Source: an uncultured Oscillospiraceae bacterium (GTDB taxonomy: Bacteria > Bacillota > Clostridia > Oscillospirales > Acutalibacteraceae). From it: DNA of 12,267 nt. The notes under the pieces are model-generated. The model saw nothing but the letters and a program-made list of their open reading frames with translations, was not told where the DNA came from and searched no databases. The stretch lies in NCBI GenBank assembly GCA_902489595.1, contig CABUAS010000052.1, positions 1 through 12,267 of the forward strand. Reading direction: 5' to 3'. Position numbers and translations under genes: made by a program. Below, in pieces: positions 8,112-12,267 of this stretch. The stretch's first letter is position 1, and each line of letters begins with the position of its first letter.

Positions 8112-10019
8112 ATGACAAACTTAAAAAAAACAATTTCGATTTTATTATCAGTTTCAATAATAATGAGCATTTTTGCCTTTTCCGATATTAACGCTTTCGC
8201 TGATGAAAATGATTTTAAATACTCTGTTATAAACGGCAGCGCCGTAATTAACGGCTATACAGGCAATGCAAAAAGTCTTGATATTCCCGAAAAACTCGGC
8301 GGTTTCACCGTAACAAAAGTTGACGCTAATACTTTCTTTTATGCAAAAGAACTTGAAAACGTTAATTTTCCGGGCACAGTTACAAATATTTCACCGTCTG
8401 TATTTCAGGGTTATGTAAATATTAAAGAAATTTCCGTTGATGATTCAAATAAAAATTATTCATCAAAAGACGGTGCTTTGTTCAATAAAAGTCAAAGTGA
8501 ACTTATAATTTATCCAAAGGGTAATGAAAGAACTTCCTACACTATTCCCGAAACTGTTGAAACAATCTGTTCTTTCGCTTTTTACGGCGCTGAAAATTTA
8601 AGCGGAATTGTAATTCCGAACAGCGTTAAAACTATTGAATATTATGCTTTTGAGTCCTGCACTTCTATAACCGAAATTACACTTCCTGCAAGTGTTTCTT
8701 CAATCGGTGATCTTGCATTTTACCGCTGTTATTCTCTTGAAAATATTATGGTAAATGAGGCTAATAAAGTTTATTCATCTGAAAATGGCGTGCTTTTTAA
8801 TAAGGCAAAAACAAATTTGATTTCGTATCCGTCTGCAAACGTAAGTATATCGTATGCTGTACCCGAAACAGTTGAAAATATCAGCGCGTTTGCGTTTGAT
8901 TCTGCAAAAAATCTTTTAGCCGTAACATTGCCTGAAAAACTTGAAGCAGTAGGCTCAAACGCCTTTAAAAACTGTACTTCTCTGTCAGATATTACAGTGC
9001 CCGAAAGTGTTAAAAATGTCGATTCAGGAGCTTTTCACGGATGCACTGCTCTTGTTTCTGTAAAACTGCCGTCATCGCTTTCAAGGATTAACGACGATAC
9101 TTTTTATAACTGCATAAATCTTAACGGCATAACAATTCCGTCAACCGTAAAATATATCGGCAGACACGCTTTTGAAAACTGTCAGGCTCTTACCGAAGTC
9201 GTTATCCCGAGCGGTGTAACAGAAATCGGTGCGTCTGCATTTAATAACTGTATTAATCTTGCCGATATTTCATTTCCTATGTCGGTAATATCAATCGGTA
9301 ATTCTGCGTTTAATAACTGTGCGGCAAATGCATCCGTGAAATATGCAGGAAGTAAAACTGACTGGCAGAAAATTAGAATAGGTGCAGATAATACAGCTTT
9401 CAACACAAATATGCGTTTCGGAAAACTTCACTTCACCGATTTGAAAGGCTATGAGGTTTATAACGATTATGTAGAATATACATCGCTTTATAATGAATAT
9501 ATCACAGGCACAAATCCTCCCGAACGCACTCTGTTTTCGCCCGAGGGTTACGTTACAAGAGCAATGTTTGTAACTATTCTTTACAGAATGGCAGGCGAAC
9601 CGTATAATAACGGCAAAAATCCTCATAAAAGAACGCCGTTTACCGATATAAGTAATACAAGTGTTTATTATTATAATGCCGCTTGCTGGGCGCTTGATAA
9701 CGATATTACAAATCAGAAAACTTTCAAACCCAATCAGTATGTTTCGCGTGAGCAGACTGCAACATTTCTTTTCAGATATGCAAAGGAAAATAATATGATT
9801 GAAAATGATGATTATAAATCTGTTAAACTCAGTCAGTTCCCCGACTACAGAAAAATCAACAGTTGGTCATACGAGGCAATGCAGTGGGCAAATTATAACG
9901 CAATGATAACAGGCACACAGCAGGGCTATGCAAATCCGCAGGGCTTTACAAAGCGTATTCACGCATCAAAAATCCTTTACGGCTTCGGAAAAGCCTGCAC
10001 TATTGGCAATTTTGAATAA
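8112..10019 (+). CDS. Secreted BspA-type leucine-rich-repeat protein with C-terminal SLH-like domains
   Basis: A 635-residue exported surface protein. Residues 1-30 form a signal peptide: basic NLKK, hydrophobic core (about 8-24), and a likely cut after AFA (30) before DEND. Residues about 55-405 are BspA/LRR_5 repeats of the form IPxSVxxIGxxAFxxCxxLxxI, for example at 168-190, 295-317 and 342-364. Residues 101-205 and 206-310 form a gapless internal duplication. The C-terminus has three SLH-like repeats (about 441-495, 510-557, 576-627), each opening FTD, FTD or FPD; the usual TRAE motif is only partly kept (TRAM, SREQ, TKRI). SLH domains commonly bind pyruvylated secondary wall polysaccharide, so the protein is probably anchored non-covalently to the wall, with LRRs outside for adhesion or glycan/protein contact. 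The ligand is unknown. There is no LPXTG motif. It follows the rml genes on the same strand. Confidence 0.9.
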   Translation: MTNLKKTISILLSVSIIMSIFAFSDINAFADENDFKYSVINGSAVINGYTGNAKSLDIPEKLGGFTVTKVDANTFFYAKELENVNFPGTVTNISPSVFQGYVNIKEISVDDSNKNYSSKDGALFNKSQSELIIYPKGNERTSYTIPETVETICSFAFYGAENLSGIVIPNSVKTIEYYAFESCTSITEITLPASVSSIGDLAFYRCYSLENIMVNEANKVYSSENGVLFNKAKTNLISYPSANVSISYAVPETVENISAFAFDSAKNLLAVTLPEKLEAVGSNAFKNCTSLSDITVPESVKNVDSGAFHGCTALVSVKLPSSLSRINDDTFYNCINLNGITIPSTVKYIGRHAFENCQALTEVVIPSGVTEIGASAFNNCINLADISFPMSVISIGNSAFNNCAANASVKYAGSKTDWQKIRIGADNTAFNTNMRFGKLHFTDLKGYEVYNDYVEYTSLYNEYITGTNPPERTLFSPEGYVTRAMFVTILYRMAGEPYNNGKNPHKRTPFTDISNTSVYYYNAACWALDNDITNQKTFKPNQYVSREQTATFLFRYAKENNMIENDDYKSVKLSQFPDYRKINSWSYEAMQWANYNAMITGTQQGYANPQGFTKRIHASKILYGFGKACTIGNFE

Positions 10020-10029
10020 AACTAAAATT

Positions 10030-10056
10030 GTAGGGGAGGGTCTTTGTGCCCTCCCG
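10030..10056. repeat. GC-rich perfect hairpin, possible small interspersed repeat (copy B)
   Basis: GGGAGGG (10034-10040) pairs perfectly with CCCTCCC (10049-10055) around an eight-base loop, 11 bases after the LRR-SLH stop codon. No T-run follows, so it is not a classic terminator, though it could protect the 3' end of the message. The form GTAGGGG...CCCTCCCG resembles short intergenic hairpin repeats that I recall as common in Ruminococcaceae-type genomes; that recollection is unverified. Confidence 0.6.
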
Positions 10057-10074
10057 ATAAAATTATCATTATTT

Positions 10075-10102
10075 GAGAGAGTCATTGTATTCTCTCTTTT
10101 TT
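10075..10102 (+). terminator. Putative intrinsic terminator after the LRR-SLH gene
   Basis: GAGAGA (10075-10080) pairs with TCTCTC (10091-10096). A G-U and a T-A pair (10081-10090, 10082-10089) can extend the stem to eight. Six T residues follow directly (10097-10102). The stem is modest in GC but the geometry is right. It would separate the surface-protein/polysaccharide block from upp. Confidence 0.6.
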
Positions 10103-10157
10103 GTAACCTTTTTGTAAAGTCAAATTTTATTGAATTATGTAATTTTATGTGGTATTG

Positions 10158-10163
10158 TATAAT
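10158..10163 (+). promoter_or_regulatory. Putative -10 box of the upp promoter
   Basis: A perfect TATAAT lies 26 bases before the upp ATG and downstream of the terminator. The -35 side is poor: the hexamer at 17-base spacing (10135-10140, TTATGT) is weak, and TTGAAT (10130-10135) would need a 22-base spacer. The short leader leaves no room for a PyrR-type attenuator downstream of this site. Confidence 0.5.
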
Positions 10164-10172
10164 AGAAAAATT

Positions 10173-10180
10173 AGAAAGGA
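10173..10180 (+). promoter_or_regulatory. Ribosome binding site of upp
   Basis: AGAAAGGA lies nine bases before the ATG at 10190 and favours that codon over the in-frame ATG at 10211. Confidence 0.65.
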
Positions 10181-10189
10181 TTTTTTGTT

Positions 10190-10822
10190 ATGGAAAGAAA
10201 AGTTGTTATTATGGATCATCCGCTCATTCAGCACAAGCTCTCCATTCTTCGTGATGTTGAAACAAGCACAAAAGAATTTAGAGACCTTGTTAACGAAATA
10301 GCGATGCTGATGGTTTATGACGCTACGAGAGATTTGCCGCTTGAGGATAAGGAAGTTACTACTCCGTGCGGTGTAGCGCACTGCAAGGAAATTGCAGGTA
10401 GAAAACTTGCATTTGTTCCCATTCTCCGTGCAGGTCTCGGTATGGTAGAGGGTGCACTTGAACTCGTGCCTTCTGCAAGAGTCGGTCACATCGGTCTTTA
10501 CAGAGATGAAAAAACTCTTCAGCCTGTAGAGTATTACTGTAAACTGCCTAAGGATATTGAGGAGAGAGATGTTTTTGTTGTAGACCCAATGCTTGCAACA
10601 GGCGGCTCTGCCATTGATGCAATCGGTCAGATTAAACTGCGCAAACCACGTTCAATCAAATTTCTCTGCATTATTGCTGCTCCTGAAGGTCTTGAGGCTC
10701 TTAAAAAAGCACATCCCGATGTAGATATTTTTGCCGCCGGTCTTGACGATCATCTTAATGAGAACGGCTATATTGTCCCCGGCCTCGGTGATGCAGGCGA
10801 CAGAATTTTCGGCACAAAATAA
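10190..10822 (+). CDS. upp: Uracil phosphoribosyltransferase
   Basis: Upp joins uracil and PRPP to give UMP and pyrophosphate, the main uracil salvage reaction in the cytoplasm. The 210-residue length equals the usual 208-210. Motifs: [13 protein letters not shown] (10-22), [10 protein letters not shown] (76-85), the PRPP-binding loop [12 protein letters not shown] (130-141), APEG (164-167) and the uracil-binding C-terminal stretch [16 protein letters not shown] (194-209). All are intact. It has its own -10 box and lies downstream of a terminator, so it starts a new transcription unit. The permease gene follows after 38 bases with no terminator between, so uptake and conversion of uracil are probably coexpressed. 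Confidence 0.97.
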   Translation: MERKVVIMDHPLIQHKLSILRDVETSTKEFRDLVNEIAMLMVYDATRDLPLEDKEVTTPCGVAHCKEIAGRKLAFVPILRAGLGMVEGALELVPSARVGHIGLYRDEKTLQPVEYYCKLPKDIEERDVFVVDPMLATGGSAIDAIGQIKLRKPRSIKFLCIIAAPEGLEALKKAHPDVDIFAAGLDDHLNENGYIVPGLGDAGDRIFGTK

Positions 10823-10847
10823 ATAGTCCATAATAAATCATTTTATC

Positions 10848-10852
10848 GGAGG
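10848..10852 (+). promoter_or_regulatory. Strong ribosome binding site of the uracil permease gene
   Basis: A GGAGG core within CGGAGGA, eight bases before the ATG at 10861, is the best ribosome binding site in the window and suggests efficient translation. The gap from upp has no hairpin followed by a T-run. Confidence 0.7.
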
Positions 10853-10860
10853 ATAAAAAT

Positions 10861-12234
10861 ATGTCTAAAAAAATCAAAGTGGGTCAGGACGGCATATATG
10901 ATGCCCGTCAGCTCGGCACACCGAGAATGGTTGTTCTCGGCTTTCAGCATATGTTTGCCATGTTCGGCGCAACCGTAACAGTTCCGCTTCTTACCGGACT
11001 TGATATTTCAACAACACTTCTTTTTGCAGGTCTCGGAACACTTCTGTTCCACTGCCTTACAAAATTTAAAGTTCCTGCATTCCTCGGTTCATCGTTCGCA
11101 TTTCTCGGTGGTTATGCTGCTATTGCACCGATGGCGGAAGACGGCACGCCGAATAAAGAAATGCTGCCGTATGCCTGCCTCGGCGTGGCGTGTGCAGGTC
11201 TTGTTTATCTTGTTGTTTCGGCGCTTGTTAAGTTCGTTGGTGTAAACAAGGTAATGAAACTTTTCCCGCCTGTAGTAACAGGCCCGATTATTATTGCAAT
11301 CGGTCTCGGCCTTGCACCGTCCGCAGTTAATAACTGCTCATCAAACTGGTGGCTTGCAATAATTGCCCTTTTGCTTGTAATATTCTTCAATATTTTCGGT
11401 AAGGGTATGATTAAAATTATTCCTATTCTTCTCGGAATTATAGGCACGTATATTGTAGCAATTCTTGTCGGCAATGTCGGCGGAGTTGAAAGCTTTGCTA
11501 TCGACTTTACAGGCGTTAAAGAGGCTGCTTGGATCGGCTTCCCGATTGAATGGAGTTCGACTGTATTCGGCGGCGTTCACGACGGCTCAAAGGCGCTTTC
11601 TGCAATTATCGCAATTATGCCGATTGCTATTGCAACTATGATGGAGCATATTGGCGATGTTTCAGCTATTTCCGCTACCTGCGGCAAAAATTATATCTCA
11701 GACCCCGGTCTTCACAGAACACTTTTAGGCGACGGACTTGCAACAACAATGGCTTCGCTGTTCGGCGGTCCTGCAAATACAACTTACGGAGAAAATACAG
11801 GCGTTCTTGCTCTTTCAAAGGTATATGACCCACGTGTAATCAGAATTGCCGCATATTTTGCAATGCTGTTCTCGTTCTGCCCGAAATTTGCCGCAATTAT
11901 TGAATCTATTCCCGGCTCGGTAGTTGGCGGTATCTCATTCGTTCTTTACGGTATGATTTCAGCAATCGGTGTTCGTAATATTGTTGAAGCAAAGGTTGAT
12001 TTCTCAAAAGCCAGAAACACAATTATTGCCGCTGTTATTCTTGTAGTTGCACTCGGTCTCAGCAACGGTATCACATTCACTGTCGGCGGCAATACAATTA
12101 CTTTAACAGCACTTGCAGTTGCATCAATCGTTGGTATCATTCTTAATATCATTTTCCCTGAAAAGGATTTTAATCCCGAAACTGCATTTCAGTCGGCAAC
12201 AGTGTCAAAGCAGATAAATACCGAAAAAGAATAA
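10861..12234 (+). CDS. uraA: Uracil permease, NCS2 (nucleobase:cation symporter 2) family
   Basis: A 457-residue membrane transporter that would import uracil with protons. It has the NCS2 signs: FQHMFAMFGATVTVP (28-42) in the first span, a serine/glycine-rich half-helix region LGSSFAFLGGYAAIAP (75-90), VVTGPIIIAIGLGLAP (138-153), the substrate-site motif MMEHIGDVSAIS (260-271) and PANTTYGENTGVLALSK (304-320). Comparing with E. coli UraA from memory, Glu262 and Glu311 match the uracil-binding glutamates Glu241 and Glu290, while Asp266 stands where UraA has His245; I recall Asp there in other Gram-positive homologues. About 12-14 hydrophobic segments are seen and the length is normal. Position after upp supports uracil rather than xanthine as substrate. 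The symbol could equally be pyrP. The 33 bases after the stop show no terminator before the window ends. Confidence 0.92.
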   Translation: MSKKIKVGQDGIYDARQLGTPRMVVLGFQHMFAMFGATVTVPLLTGLDISTTLLFAGLGTLLFHCLTKFKVPAFLGSSFAFLGGYAAIAPMAEDGTPNKEMLPYACLGVACAGLVYLVVSALVKFVGVNKVMKLFPPVVTGPIIIAIGLGLAPSAVNNCSSNWWLAIIALLLVIFFNIFGKGMIKIIPILLGIIGTYIVAILVGNVGGVESFAIDFTGVKEAAWIGFPIEWSSTVFGGVHDGSKALSAIIAIMPIAIATMMEHIGDVSAISATCGKNYISDPGLHRTLLGDGLATTMASLFGGPANTTYGENTGVLALSKVYDPRVIRIAAYFAMLFSFCPKFAAIIESIPGSVVGGISFVLYGMISAIGVRNIVEAKVDFSKARNTIIAAVILVVALGLSNGITFTVGGNTITLTALAVASIVGIILNIIFPEKDFNPETAFQSATVSKQINTEKE

Positions 12235-12267
12235 TTTTTAAGTATTTTGTTTGAATAAATTTTAATA

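Noticed and set aside
9291..9626. A 111-codon open frame on the minus strand inside the LRR-SLH gene
   Set aside because: It is opposite conserved LRR/SLH coding sequence, Cys/Ile-rich, and without family motifs.
10103..10189. Possible PyrR-type attenuator or riboswitch ahead of upp and the uracil permease
   Set aside because: The leader after the -10 box is only about 20 bases and I see no competing antiterminator/terminator pair or PyrR-type binding loop.
9928..10254. A 108-codon + strand open frame bridging the LRR gene end and the upp start
   Set aside because: It overlaps both real genes in another frame, crosses the hairpin, terminator and promoter region, and has no recognisable domain.
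10145..10489. A 114-codon minus-strand frame opposite the start of upp
   Set aside because: It is antisense to a highly conserved gene and its promoter; no motifs support it.

Overview
The window looks like a piece of chromosome from a low-GC Gram-positive anaerobe, most likely a gut Clostridium-class bacterium (Oscillospiraceae/Ruminococcus-like). This rests on the AT-rich DNA, strong AGGAGG-type ribosome binding sites, use of GTG and TTG starts, a secreted BspA-type leucine-rich-repeat protein with SLH-like domains, and short GC-rich hairpin repeats between genes. The taxon is inferred from style, not from a marker gene. All eleven genes are on the + strand. I see no rRNA, tRNA, CRISPR array or insertion sequence.

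Positions 49-4691 hold the variable end of a cell-surface polysaccharide cluster: a GT14 (Core-2/I-branching type) glycosyltransferase, a GT2 glycosyltransferase with a GTG start, a Wzx-type flippase, and a single-domain CDP-glycerol/CDP-ribitol phosphotransferase of the TagB/TagF family. These genes are very AT-rich. Positions 4698-8007 hold a complete dTDP-L-rhamnose pathway in the order rmlA-rmlB-rmlD-rmlC, tightly packed or overlapping and clearly richer in GC. Together the genes suggest a rhamnose-containing surface glycan, possibly decorated with polyol phosphate, that is built on a lipid carrier and flipped by Wzx. No polymerase (Wzy), initiating phosphosugar transferase or chain-length regulator lies in the window, so the cluster probably continues to the left.

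Positions 8112-10019 encode a secreted leucine-rich-repeat protein ending in three degenerate SLH repeats. SLH domains usually bind secondary cell wall polysaccharide, so its position directly after a polysaccharide cluster is suggestive. It is bracketed by two short GC-rich hairpin elements (8031-8057 and 10030-10056) that align with each other in part. A weak intrinsic terminator (10075-10102) closes this region.

Positions 10190-12234 are a separate housekeeping unit for uracil salvage: upp (uracil phosphoribosyltransferase) and an NCS2 uracil permease, preceded by a good -10 box. I found no clearly undescribed system here. The most interesting points are the composition break inside the glycan cluster, the coupling of a polysaccharide cluster to an SLH-LRR surface protein, a gapless 105-residue duplication inside that protein, and the paired intergenic hairpins.
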